In this document: in pieces, positions 11,816 through 23,079 of the stretch
Layout: every line of letters begins with the position of its first letter
How positions within the stretch are numbered: the first letter of the stretch is position 1
Origin: Polytrichum commune
Lineage: Eukaryota > Streptophyta > Polytrichopsida > Polytrichales > Polytrichaceae
Length of the DNA: 64,000 nucleotides
Assembly (NCBI GenBank): GCA_950295325.1
Contig: OX485805.1
Span: forward strand, 56,446,758-56,510,757
Reading direction: 5' to 3'
Notes under the pieces: generated by a model
Seen by the model: only the letters and a program-made list of their open reading frames with translations
The model's database searches: none
What the model was told of the DNA's origin: nothing
Program-made: the position numbers and the translations under genes

Positions 11816-14560
11816 AAATCTCTTCATAGTCCATGCTCTCATGCTATTTGAAGCCGCGTGCGATCAACCTTGCCTTGCATATTAGAGGTATTATTTGTTT
11901 GTTTGAGCTTGAAAACCCATTTTGTTGTGATTGATTTGTGTCTTGGATGGAGATTGACGAGCTCCCATGTCCTATTTTTTAATGATGAATTGATCTCAGA
12001 CTGCATTGTTGTTTGCCAATGGGGGTATGTGCATGCTCTGGTGTAGTTAGTTGGTTCATTGATTTTGATGATGTTGGCAAACTCAAGAAGTTGTTGTAGG
12101 GCCTTTGTTCTTTGGTGGATTGTCTCTACATTTGTGTAGGTGTTGGTTATGTGCTTCATGGCTCGGTTTTGAGTTGGTATGAACGTTGGGGTTATTGCCA
12201 GAACGGTCATCTCTTCTTTGTGGGGTATCACTTTAGGGTTGATATCTATCGGCGTGTTGGTGTTGTGTTCCCTTGGGTTGAATTTGATAATCTTGAAATA
12301 TGAGACCATCCTCCTTGACTTCCTCATTTGCTCCGTTGAGTTGTTGCTCATCAAATTCTACATTACATAAGATCACATTGCCTTTTGTGTTTGTGAATTG
12401 TAGCAATGATACGCTTTCGATTGCTCATGGTAACCTATGAACACACATTTGCTAGCTCTAAAAGAGAGTTTTGACTTTCTATCTTCCTTGGGCATAAAGA
12501 TGTATGGGTCACATCCAAAGGCTTTGAGGCAGGTTATTTTGCATTGGTGGTGGAGTTATTGATTAGGAGGTTGGTTGTGTATACGACCCTCACCCAGAGG
12601 GTCGTTGGCAACTTAACCTATTGTGACATACTTTGAGCTCTATCCAAGACCACGCGATTCTTGCGTTCTGAGACACCGTTTGGTTTTGGAAAGAGTGCAA
12701 TCATGAGTTGGTGTGTGAAACCTTGTAATGAGTAGAAGACCTTAAATTTGTTGGAGAGGTAATCGCCTCCTCTATTTGTCCTCGGTGCTTTTACTTTTGT
12801 CCTATTTTTGTTTCCATCATAGCTTTGAATTCCTTCAAAGGGCATCTGACTTGCAAGACTAGGAAGTAAAAAATATAATTTGCACGAGAAATCATCTGTT
12901 AGAGTTACAAAGCAACGGAATTTACTAGCTAAAATCAGGGTGATTGGTCATCAAAGATTTAAGTGAATGGTTTTGAGAATTTGTTTGGCTCGCGAGGTGC
13001 TCTTCTCGGAAAATGATGTTTGTGTTTGTCTCCCCTTCTGGCAACTTTTACAAATGGTTGCTATTAATGGTAGTTTTGGTAACCCATCCATTAAGTTGTT
13101 GTGGGCCATTAACTGGAGGTTCTTGTAACTAAGGTGACCTAAGCATATGTGCTAGAGCTGAGTTTGTTCTACTTGTTTGGTGAGAAGCATGTCCTTGATG
13201 TCGGGTTTGCTAGTTAAGGACATGAAGTATAGTTTTGAATTCTTGTCTCTAAGGCCACTTGCAACTACGGTGGGCTTTGATTCTTTGGTGACGATGAGAC
13301 AACATTTGTCATTGAAGCATGCAAGTAGACCATGCTCTGCAAATTCTCCCACGGATAGCAATTTGCGAGTCATGCATGGTATGTTGAGAATGTCTTAGAT
13401 TGAGTGTCTCTTTACTTTCCTAGTTCCATGTTGAAGCATCCCTTTCCCTTTACGGGATAAGAATATCCACTTGCAGTTTGCACAAAGATGGATGCATTGC
13501 CATGGCACAATTGGTTGAGTAATTTAGGGTTTTTATTGACATGTTTCATGGCTTTAGTGCCAAGGATCCTTATGTTGTCGTTGGGTACCACTACTACCAA
13601 TGCAAGTTCCAAGATCATGGCAGCAACGTCCTCCTCATGTTGTGCTTCCTCCATGACTGTAGGCTTTTTGTTCTTCTCCTCATGTCCTCTGATTAAGCTA
13701 TTGAGCATTGTTTCGATTGTGTTGTCTGCATTTTCAAAAGAATAGTCTTTGTCGATGTGTTGGTTAAGTTGGTGATGTGCCGTGTTCATTTGATGAGTTG
13801 TGGTTGTGGCACATGTGCATGTTGGTTGCAATCCCGGCCCTTGCCACAATGTCCACAATATCCTTGCTTAGGCCATGGAGTTGAAGTTTTGGCATTCATT
13901 CTTCTAGCTAGACGCATTGTCTTGAAATTTTTGTTTTCGGAGCATCTTTCAAACTAAACAACTACTGCTCTTTGTTAGTGGTTTTGTTTTTGTTTTTGTT
14001 CTTCAGTTCCTATAATTGGAGGCGGTTGGCAAGGTCGTCAAATGTTGGCATTTCAAGGGAACCTAAAACGGTGGTGATGAAACTATCAAAACTTGGTGGC
14101 AAAACATTCAACACTTGCTCGACTACCATCATGTCGGATGGTCTTTCGACAATATCACTGAGGGAGTTGATCAAGATCAGTACTTCGATAAGAAATTCTC
14201 CCACACTCGCACGTTCATCCATTCGTAGCTTAGAGGAATTGGTGTGGATAGCAAGCTATTTGGCATTGTTCTTAATGTCAAATTTTTGTCATAGGTACTC
14301 CCGACATTCTCAAGGACAATATATGTTGAGGATGAGGGGAATGATATTGTTCCGAATTGACAATCAAATGATGGACAAGGCTCTTTTTTTCAATTTTTGA
14401 AGTGAATTAGTGCCCTTGGGATCAGGAAGGTCCACATAGATTGAATTAGATAGTGGGTCTTTAGCTAACTTTCATACAAATTCCCATAGATTCTCTCTTT
14501 CTAGAATTGTCTCAATTTTGAATTTCCACACTCCATAATTTGTGCTTGACATGTGTGACC

Positions 14561-15890
14561 TGTAAAATTTTAAATTTTAAAACAAAAAGAGAGAAAGACA
14601 TGGCCATCAAACATAGTTCTAGATAAATCTAGAGCTCCCTTGGCATGAGGTTCTAGTAAATAAGTTACAACATTGTTGACATGTACCACATAAAGGGATG
14701 GATTTTTATGAAATTATAGTGAGTTGTCATTCAACACCCAACAATCATTATTTGTCTCAATACTAAGAAAAATAGGAATAGGAGGTTTTGAGTTTAGCTA
14801 AACTATTACTCTTCAACTCAATATAATGAGAATCTAATATGACTTGGACCCAATTTACAACCATTTTTGAAAACTACACTGAACTTGAGCCTACTTAAAA
14901 AGATAGTAGATTTGTTTGTAAAAAATACTAAAGTGTGGTTTACCATGGGCCACTCTATAGCATCTTCAACCCAAACTAACCAACTAACTAAACTTATCAA
15001 ATATAACAAACAAACAAACAAACAAACAAACAAACTATATATATATGTTAGATGCTAAATCCTATGAGTTGGGAAATAGTTGTGCACCCGCAATTTTGAT
15101 TTAAACTCGGTATACTATATTGCCTATCCCATTTAATGCGTGTGGTATTAAGTCCCAAAACATGCACTATTTTGCCAAATCTCAAAATTAGTGAGGGTTG
15201 AATTTTTCACTAAGTGTTACTAAATTCATGAATACATGCTCATTTACAAGATATTTCAGGAAAATTAATGCATGCTCTAAGATATTTGTAGAGTGTATAA
15301 TTTGATTTGGTGAGCACAAAGAGATTTCTTCTTTTCAGTTGCCCCCCCCCCCCTCATTCTTGAGGCATCTCCTAACATTAAAAAACTGAAGCGAACTTGC
15401 ATTGAGAGTTTTGCACTTTGACACTTTGGGATCTTGAAACCCTAGATCTTATGGTGGCACTAATTTCATCACTAAAAGAAATTTAATATCACCTTCACTA
15501 ATTTCCCATTCACACTATCAGCCCCTCACTAAATGGGATAATCAGTTTAGTAACACATTGTCGCACAGTCAAAATTCAAGTCACATTTGAAGGATGAAAG
15601 TAAAGAACATTGTGTGTGTGTGTGTGTTTTAATTTCACAAAAAATATTGGATCTGCAATATTTGTTCTTGATAGATTCAAAAAATGCAAAAAAATGGTAC
15701 AGCATTTGTCTTTTCCAGTTCAACAAATTAGATAGAGAACGTTTGCATATAGTAAAACTGTGACATTGTGACGATTTCAATTCGCAATTTGTGACAGAAA
15801 CTTATTTGTAAGTGCAGTATTGTGGAGATAGAAAATTACAACCGACATCCAACTGAATCATCATACTTCAAATTAGTGCGGGAAAACCGA
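14561..15890. other. Intergenic with simple repeats
   Basis: Holds a CAAA microsatellite (15,005-15,035), a C12 tract (15,342-15,353) and a GT run (about 15,611-15,627). No gene is supported. The 5' LTR of the Copia element would be expected here but I could not find it. Confidence 0.5.
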
Positions 15891-16162
15891 TCACTCATTG
15901 AAGTTAGTGGTCCACAGCTTTTCTTTAAGCACAAAGGCACCGGCAGCTTCTTCAATTTCCCTTTCTGCAGCATTGTAATCTGGGAGTTGGCGAGGTCTCC
16001 TGCAGGCCGCAGACCGCAACTGGAGGATTTTTGCTTCAGAGATTTCTGTTCTTGTTTCATCAATTTGATTCAGCCGGTGACTTTGTTTGTAAGTTTGCCT
16101 CATCAGCTGGATTCTTGAACCTTCAGAAAATTTGCAAAGCTCGGATCTTGCAAACCGAATTC
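15891..16162 (-). CDS. Likely terminal exon of an unrecognised coiled-coil protein
   Basis: The exon would begin after the acceptor TACACTTCACAG (minus strand) with two bases of a split codon and run 89 residues to a TGA at 15,891-15,893. The peptide begins IRFARSELCKFSEG and ends FVLKEKLWTTNFNE. It is rich in Glu, Arg and Gln, helical in character (for example NQIDETRTEISEAKILQLR), and carries PRQLPDYNAAEREIEEAA. This charge pattern and the clean acceptor make it look like real coding sequence, more so than the overlapping frames. I do not recognise the family. I could not assign upstream exons with confidence; they should lie above 16,162. It could also be an exon relic. Confidence 0.42.
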
Positions 16163-16220
16163 CTGTGAAGTGTAGTATTGAGAGTTCTCATCCACCAGAC
16201 GGGTTTATTTTTTTGGGGGG

Positions 16221-16436
16221 GAAAGGTAAGCAATTGAACTTTACGCATGAGTAGAACTGGATACATTCTTGCATGGTTTCTGGTGTTCATTAATAAGTCA
16301 TCATAAATATTATGTCTTGCATCTTGGGAAAGGTAAGCAATTGAACTTTACGCTTGAGTAGAACTGGATACATTCTTGCATGGTTTCTGGTGTTCATTAA
16401 TAAGTCATCATAAATATTATTTCTTGCATCTTGGGA
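16221..16436. repeat. 107-bp unit duplicated in tandem
   Basis: GAAAGGTAAGCAATTGAACT begins at 16,221 and at 16,328. The two units are nearly identical (GCATGAGTAG versus GCTTGAGTAG, TTATGTC versus TTATTTC). This is a recent direct duplication upstream of the phytocyanin gene. Its function, if any, is unknown. Confidence 0.93.
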
Positions 16437-17200
16437 AAGGTGACTTGAATCTTATCCTGGTTTCATCGCTATTGCTCATGTCTGCAACGTCAGTAGATGC
16501 TTTTGTCCACAGAATCGTCTTGGGCACACCATTAATTTAGCGCCATTCTTTGAGAGTAGAATTAATACTGTCAAGATTGTCATGGAAATAAGGGTGTCTT
16601 GATTCAATGACTCATCTTGGCACAGTTTGCATTGCTTGTGTCTTCTGTCAAGACAAAAGACTTTATCTTTTAATTGTTGCTGGGAAAAAGAGAGGAGGCT
16701 GATGATATAGTGAATGCCATAATTAGAGATCAAGCATTTGGATGCACTTGAGCTTGACTGAACTACGTTTAAAATTTGGGGGTAACTTCCTTCAGTTAAT
16801 TTTCCCTTCAATCGGTAAAGATTATAACTATAACTTAGCTGATCTTCAAGCTTCCCCGGCATTGTCCTTGTATGCATTAATTTATTCTTAAAAAATGTCG
16901 GTCTTCTATAATACCATGTTGTGATAATCGAGTTCTTTAATTCTGGTCTCACGTGAATGAACTTCGGCTGAACTCAGTTTGAGCAGCTGTAGGATCATGC
17001 ACCTCCATTAGGTTTTTAGTTTTCTGCAGGTATTCCACATAATCTTTTCGAGTATCAGAAGACATTGTGCAGGCTTTTGACGTTTCCTGTCAGGTATGTG
17101 TGTGTGCGCCTTTAAGAGTAAAATATGGAAGGTGACAGTGGTGTGATTCTTGTAATGTTGCAGGGCGGTGATCAATCTGCACACCAGAAGTGGGCCCAAG
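16437..17200. other. Upstream region of the phytocyanin gene
   Basis: A 158-codon minus frame (16,476-16,952) has no recognisable content. Just before the phytocyanin start codon, GTAATGTTGCAG at about 17,152-17,163 resembles an intron acceptor, so the gene may have a spliced leader with its promoter further upstream. Confidence 0.35.
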
Positions 17201-19673
17201 ATGGCTCATAAGCTGGGAATTAGAGATTTTAGGGTGCTCATTATGGTGGCAGCTTTGTCAATAGCCTCATTGCTGCAGGTCGCCATGGCTGCTCAATACT
17301 ATGTGGGCAGCTCTACAGGGTGGGATTTTGTTCCTACACCCAGCTTCTACTCCGACTGGGCTGCTGCCATCAACTTCTTCCCCGGCGACCAATTGGGTAT
17401 GTTAAGAATCATACGTACATATAATTAAGTACGTTCACAACCGTCTCTCTTGCGTGAGAGCTCCAAGGAATGCATTACAGGGACGGCCTGAAGGTTCATC
17501 ATCTGTCCCAATATATAGGGTAATGTTAGGTAAACCACTTTCACCAGTAATTCCATCTAAACCAGTCATCGACACCGGACATAGATGATGAACTTCAGGG
17601 CACTAAGCTTGTGGGTGAGCTCAAGAACACAATGACAAATCTGGTATTGATCACAGGACATGCAGTGCACCTGCTCCATGCAGCAGTGATATTGCAAAAT
17701 TGGGTGTGTCAGAAATCATCATTTCCACATAAATACACAATCGTCTTTCACCCCTCGCGCAGTCACTCAAGGTCCAGGAATGAATTACAGGGCCTAAAGT
17801 TTAATCTTTCTGGCCCTTCAATATCTAGGTGTGGTGATAGATGCACCACCACTAACTATTTACACGACCTATCTTAGATACTGGACAGAGGTGATGAACT
17901 TCAGAACCCTTGTAAAAGAGCTTGACAAGAATATTGACAACTCTGGTATCGATCGCAAGACCCCATGCAGACGTGTGAAATATTTCTTCTGAGATGGGAG
18001 GGGCCCTAATGTTCATCACCTCTGTCCCCGTATCTGCAACTATGGTAGATGCACTTCTTTCACCAGTCCTAATCATCAGAATATCCTAGAGGTAACGAGC
18101 TTCAGGTCATGCCCTTGTGTCGAAGAGCTCAAGAATTTGGGTACATCGATGACAAGACCCCATGCAGGTTAGTGAATATTTCTGCTGGATGACAGGAGCC
18201 CTGAAGCTCATCACCTCTGTCCCAATATGTAGGACTATGATAGCTTCTTACTTTCAAAAGTGCCACCATTTACATCCGTCCTAGGCACCAGACAGAGGTT
18301 ATGAACTCCAGGTGATGCCCGTGTGTCGAAGACCTCAAGAAGATTGAGCAATCTGGTTACATCGATTACAAGAACCCATAGAAACCATGCAGGTAGCTGA
18401 AATTTTCTGCTGAATGGGAGGAGGCCAAAAGCTCATCACCTCTGTCCCGATATCTAAGAGGATGGTAGATCTCCCACTTTAACAAGTGCCACCATCTACA
18501 TCATTCCTAGATACTGGACAGCGGTGATGAACTTCAGGCGGTGTCCTTGTGGAAAGTGGAGCTCAATAACATGGACAAATCTGGTGGCACGGGGGTGGAA
18601 TCCATCACAAGACCCCACGACCACCCCAAGATGCAACCTCGTGTTCTTGTGCCCGCTTCCAAGAGTTTGTGAACATCAGGTGATGCCCTTATGGAATGTA
18701 GAGCTCTAGAGCATGGACCAAATTTGATGGTATCGATCACAAGAACCCATGATGCAATCGTGCGTCTCTGGTGTCTGTTTCCGAGAGTGTGTGAACTTCA
18801 AGTGATGCCCTTATGAACATAGAGCTCAAGAACATTGACAAACCCGGTGGTATCAATCACAAGACCCCATGATGCAATCGGGGGTTCGTGTGCATCTGCT
18901 TCTGTTTCTCCTTTGTTGGATGTTGTTGATAATGATGAGGACGATGGAAATCATTGGGGTTAAGTTATACTTTCTTGGTGACTGCAGTATTCAAGTACAC
19001 AGCCAGCAACCACGACGTGCAGGAGGTGACCCAGGCGGACTTCGCAGCGTGCAACGGCCTAGCTCCCGTCAACCAGTACCAGAGCGGCAACGACGTCATC
19101 ACACTTACCCGGCCCGGGACGTTCTTCTACATCTGTGGCTTCCTGGGCCACTGTGACGGGGGCGGCATGCTCATGAAAGTTACCGTCAACCCTTCCCCAC
19201 ACCCGCCTCCAGACGATTTATCACCCCCACCCCCTCCTCCAACAAACCACCCTCCTCCACCAACAGCAATTTCCTCACCTCCACCCCCATCTCCCTCTCC
19301 CCCTCCTTCCCCTCCCCCTCCTCCTATGAAGCCAATCCCACATCCCCAGCCTATTGTTGCATCCCCACCGCCTCCCGTTAAACCCCTCCCTGTTCCCACT
19401 CCTGCTGCCCCCTTACCAATTCCCCACCCCCATAGCCCCCCTCCACCTCACACTAATACCCCTCCCAAGGTGCCGGGTGGACCCAACGTTGGATTACACC
19501 CTGCTTCAGCTCCTCGGAGTTCTACTTCCATCGCCCCAACTCCCATGAGTGGAGCTGCCCCTGCCGGCCTTACCCCCAGTGGTCAGGAGTGCCTGCAAGT
19601 GAGCAAGTTCGTGAGGCTTGTGTGGACCAGCTGCCTTGTGGTTGCATCCATTGGTGTCACTCTCTTTGTGTAG
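17201..19673 (+). CDS. Phytocyanin (uclacyanin-like), proline-rich, GPI-anchor type
   Basis: Two coding exons, 17,201-17,396 and 18,988-19,673, joined across GT-AG at a Leu-Val boundary (GDQL then VFKYTASNHD), give 293 aa. Residues 1-30 form a signal peptide with hydrophobic core VLIMVAALSIASLL. Residues 31-133 are the plastocyanin-like fold. The type I copper ligands appear complete: H74 (in SNHDV), C115 (in YICG), H120 (in LGHC) and M126. C87 and C121 can form the usual disulfide. Intact ligands favour a real blue-copper protein over the copper-less early-nodulin-like branch. Residues about 135-255 are an arabinogalactan-like PPPSP region. The last about 25 residues (VWTSCLVVASIGVTLFV) form a hydrophobic GPI-attachment tail. 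It likely acts at the cell surface in redox or cell-wall roles. The single intron in this position is typical of the family; its 1.59-kb length is filled by palindromic repeats. Confidence 0.93.
17480..18870. repeat. Array of palindromic units filling the phytocyanin intron
   Basis: Five units of about 110 bp lie near 17,493, 17,810, 18,010, 18,197 and 18,432. In each, a left arm like TTCATCACCTCTGTCC plus ATATCTAGGA pairs with a right arm like TCCTAGATACTGGACAG plus AGGTGATGAACTTCAGG. The middle is also palindromic (ATGGTAGAT then CACTT, mirrored by AAGTG then CCATCTACAT). The linkers repeat too (GAGCTCAAGAACA, ATCACAAGACCCCATG), and linker-like pieces continue to 18,870. The repeat distance is roughly 190-315 bp. 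Confidence 0.85.
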
Positions 19674-20282
19674 TGTGTCTGATGAACTCATGGCCGCCGG
19701 GATGCATACTCCAGTGGGAGTACCCCCAAAAGCATAGCAAGTGATTTTTTTGGACATATTCACTTTTATAATTCATGGATGCACGTAAATGTAAGAATTT
19801 TTTTCAAATCTTTATACTATAGCCTATTCCAACCTTCAATTAAGGTTGGACCATCCAGTAGAAATAGGGTCTGACACAAACATGCTACAGAAAATATGGA
19901 TTGTGGCAAGAACAATCCATATTACCAAGAACATCCAACGTTTTTGTCATACTATCAGCATGCCTAGACATTGAAATTTATCCCATATATATCAACGGTT
20001 TCTTATATCAACAAAAAAAGATTGCTATTAAATACTTGTAATCTCAACCTCTCAATGTATCTATCAACACCTGGATGTTGAAGCCCCCCCCAATGCATGT
20101 TGTAGTGAGTAGGCCTGCAGTGTTGCAGTAAGTAAGCAAGCACGCACTATTGTAGTGAGCAAGCATGCACAGTTGCTACTTGAGATCATGTGCCTTTCAA
20201 CAACCTTTCTTCGAAAAACATTAAAGAGAACTATTTAATTGCCGAATTGGCCCAAATGCATAACTCTCAAAAGTACACTATG
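19674..20282. other. 3' flank of the phytocyanin gene
   Basis: Presumed 3' UTR and intergenic DNA. A short TGCAGTAAGTAAGCAAGCA-like repeat occurs near 20,115-20,165 (three variants of GTAGTGAGYAAGCATGCA). No gene is seen. Confidence 0.45.
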
Positions 20283-20604
20283 ATATTTAGTGCCATATGG
20301 TATTTTATGTCACTATGGTAACTTTCGGATGACACTCCTTATGAAGAATTGAACAATTTTTGTCATGGATGATGGATGAGTTCATCCATTGACCAAAACC
20401 CTGCCTTCTCTTGTCAGCAACTTGTGATGAAATATTGTCATGGATGATTGAAATTTGGATGAAAAATCACTTTGTAAGTTACTGTGATTGCAACACTGTA
20501 AAGCTATAATCCCTCAAAAAATTGGTGACACTATACCACAGTTTACAAATAGTATTGAGCAAGACAATTAGAATTGGTGACACTAAATATAATATTCAGT
20601 GTAG
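20283..20604 (+). mobile_element. MITE, CTACACTAAATA family
   Basis: The left end reads GTACACTATGATATTTAGTG and the right end CACTAAATATAATATTCAG plus TGTAG, inverted to each other. The interior follows the family order with ATTGTCATGGATGATTG and AGTATTGAGCAAGACAATT. This copy shows the uninterrupted form of the site into which the element at 34,454 inserted in a sister copy. Confidence 0.85.
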
Positions 20605-20639
20605 TTATTCTGCTATGATATTGATCACAGTCACACCAA

Positions 20640-21015
20640 GGCCTTGAAGTTCATCACCTTGGTTCGGTATCTAGGAAAAGGATAGATGTAGAATTGCTGC
20701 TTCGACCTTTATCCCAGGTATTGAGACAGAGGTGACGACATTCAGGGGCCGTTTGTCAGAGCTTGAAAATGTAATTCTTAAAAGCAATTCTTCACGTATG
20801 GGATTGATCACAGTCACAGAAGTGCCCTGGAGTTCATCACTTGTGTTCAATTTCTAGGAATTCGGTAGATGTTACCGAGGGGCCGTTTGTCAGAGCTAGA
20901 ATAACTCTAAGAGTTAGTTCCTCAGCTAAGGGGACACCTATGAGATCGTCCACAAGGGCCCCTGAAGTTCATTACCTCTGCCCAGTATCTAGGTCCTGGT
21001 AGATGTTACTGCTAG
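20640..21015. repeat. Further palindromic units like those in the phytocyanin intron
   Basis: Three more members start near 20,643, 20,826 and 20,958 with TGAAGTTCATCACCT-type left arms and TATCTAGGA. The first has a right arm with GACAGAGGTGACGACATTCA. The linker GGGGCCGTTTGTCAGAGCT is specific to this outer group. They lie about 1 kb downstream of the gene. Confidence 0.7.
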
Positions 21016-21958
21016 TGAAATCCCCTGCTGACATGGAGGGCCGTGTGTCAGACTCGCTTGCTAGAATTGTATTTTTGGCGTGCATCTACAGTTCTTCTGT
21101 GTCGTCTACTATGTTGTCGTCTGTTGGTTGTAGCTCCACGAAGTACCAAACAACACCCACCTCTCACAAATCAAATCACGATTCTACTACCTGACATGAG
21201 TGGTTGGATTGATGGCTGAGGGGTTTGTTTGTGGATGCGGTCGACTGCTTTACAGTCTGCATGCAATACCGGGTCGTGGATAAAAGACGGTGTACTGCTT
21301 GTCTAATTAAAATATCTGTGAGTGCCAAGCGAAAATCAGGTCTGCACGTGGGACCCAAGGCTTAAATGATTGTGGAGAGTTTTGTAGAGTAATCTGGAGA
21401 CCAATTGGCGCATTGAATGATCGCAGATTCATAGAACATGCATATCTCCAACGTGTATATACTGCTGAGATGTTTTTAGTTCCAACTGGTAACTAATTAC
21501 AAGTAAGTTAGTTCCATCATCGTTGTCCACAGGACTTACACGACATGTAGCCCATCTTGAACATCTCTAATGTAAAATAGGTGGATGGTTGTGCTTTAGC
21601 TCGAGTTCAGAGCTTGAACTTGCAATTAGTTTTGCCAAGCTTTCGCCTAAAGGTAAATAGATTGCTCAAGATCTCAATAGTGTCAATGGTGTAAAGTGGC
21701 CATGCTCAAAGATACCAAAGGGGGAATGGCACCACTTAAGCTCTAGTGCTGAACATTTGGACATCGGTGTACAAATTGAACAGTTTGATGTTTTAAAAAA
21801 AGTCGGACATCGTGTCAAAGATTCGGGGGTTAAAAACCCGGACATTTCATCTATCCACCTGTTCTCGAAAATTGTTTTCAAAAACTGCAAGTTCAAGCAC
21901 TCAACTCGAGCTCTAGTGTTGTAACAGGCGCTTTACTATCACGACTCGGTCGTGGGAT

Positions 21959-21990
<32 letters not shown>

Positions 21991-22008
21991 CCAGGTTTGG
22001 TTGCGTAC
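21016..22008. other. Intergenic with CT microsatellite
   Basis: A pure CT run spans about 21,958-21,985. A 76-codon minus frame (21,666-21,896) has no recognisable content. Confidence 0.45.
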
Positions 22009-22182
22009 CTCAACTTTGAAGATTTCCACCAAACGAGCCTCCAGTACCGTAGCGTTTGACTCCCATGGAAGGTTTCCCAGGGTTTTCGGAATGGCACACT
22101 TCGTACCAGTTAATCGAATCCAAAATTGCAGCGTGTAGCTCAGATTGTCAGAAATCTGCCGACATTTTGACACTCTTCTGTT
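22009..22182 (-). CDS. Candidate internal exon, unrecognised
   Basis: A 174-bp segment (58 codons, no stop) is bounded on the minus strand by an acceptor CCACATTTCAG and a donor GAG then GTACGC. Part of the peptide is SNATVLEARLVEIFKVE. There is no ATG, so it would be an internal exon. It lies downstream of the elongin-B-like gene on the same strand but is not needed by that gene. No family was recognised, and chance cannot be excluded. Confidence 0.2.
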
Positions 22183-23079
22183 CTGAAATGTGGCAGACCG
22201 GCAGTTCGAAGGTACCGTGTAACTTAAAGCTTAACTTAAGTTGTACTTACAGGATGAATTTGCTTCCAGAGTCCGGATCATTCTCTAACTCAGTGGCTAT
22301 GGCTTGATATTTCTGACATATCCACCAACATTGAATCATCATGCCCTCTGGCAGTCTAGGTCTTTACCGAGACTCATGTTTTGCAGATGATTGCCCTACA
22401 CAGGGTAGAGCCTGAAGATTGATCAACTACATGACTGAATGAAATACAGACACCCTGTAAACATGATGGAGCGATTTAAAAGCCATAGTTCATGATTACC
22501 ACCAGAAGATCATTTCAACGTGAATTTCATCACTAATATGGCAGGATTGACATTAAATCTACACGGTGAAAATTGTTATCCTCAGGCGTCAAGAATAGAC
22601 TTATAAAATCATCATCCAGAATGCTGCTAAGTTATTCACTACATGCAAGAATAGGGCTTCACATACTCAGATCCAAGGATTATAAAATTTGATCACTCTT
22701 CTTCACAATTGAATCCTTTATCTATGTTGAATCTGCAGCAAAGGATTCATCCTCCAGAATGCTTCTAGTACTCGCAACATGCAAGAGTAAGGCTTCACAT
22801 ACTTAGAATCTCTTGAGAGTTTTATTCAAAAAGGTTACAGAATGTACTTGAAACAGTAAGAAAGTGTGACATAACTTTTCTACTAGATTTATACTAACTG
22901 AAGCTATACCTAGAATTACATGATCGCATTTTCACAGCTAGGAACAGATCAGCCATGGCTCTTCCACATAGCGACTGTTGTAGTACCACTCAGGTGATCC
23001 TCGTCTACAAGTGAGGAATTGTTCATTAACACTCTGCTGCCAAAATTGTATCAGCTGGGTAGCAGCTCCCTTTGAGCTT
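22183..23079. other. Intergenic, short direct repeat
   Basis: TCCAGAATGCT followed by ACATGCAAGA and GGCTTCACATACT occurs near 22,617 and again near 22,753 (offset about 139 bp). No gene is seen. It would include the 3' UTR of the gene at 23,080-24,157. Confidence 0.5.

Larger units (their letters stand above)
10360..14560 (-). pseudogene. Ty1/Copia retrotransposon polyprotein, degenerate
   Basis: Read from high to low coordinates this is a Copia gag-pol in the usual order with many stops and frameshifts. Gag N-terminus: SSTNYGVWKFKIE near 14,550. Gag UBN2-type region: LPPSFDSFITTV within 14,222-14,010. A worn zinc knuckle (CGHCGKGRDC) lies near 13,850. The protease site reads ILGTKAMKHV at 13,538-13,567, where the family has ILDSGATKHV, so the catalytic Asp is lost. 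Pre-integrase: GHLSYKNLQLMAHNNL near 13,130. In the integrase core TDDFS is kept, RTDRGG has become RTNRGG (near 12,770), and SERKNR is kept. Reverse transcriptase runs from about 12,050 to 11,040 with the active site YMDD at about 11,220. RNase H (YTDSDWAGD near 10,790) runs to about 10,430. The integrase-before-RT order marks Copia rather than Gypsy. No LTRs, primer site or target duplication were found. The element is certainly inactive. Confidence 0.93.

Noticed and set aside
16476-16952. 158-codon minus-strand open frame
   Set aside because: Longest unassigned frame in the gene space, but composition is unremarkable, no domain is recognisable, and no splice link to the exon at 15,891-16,162 could be shown.
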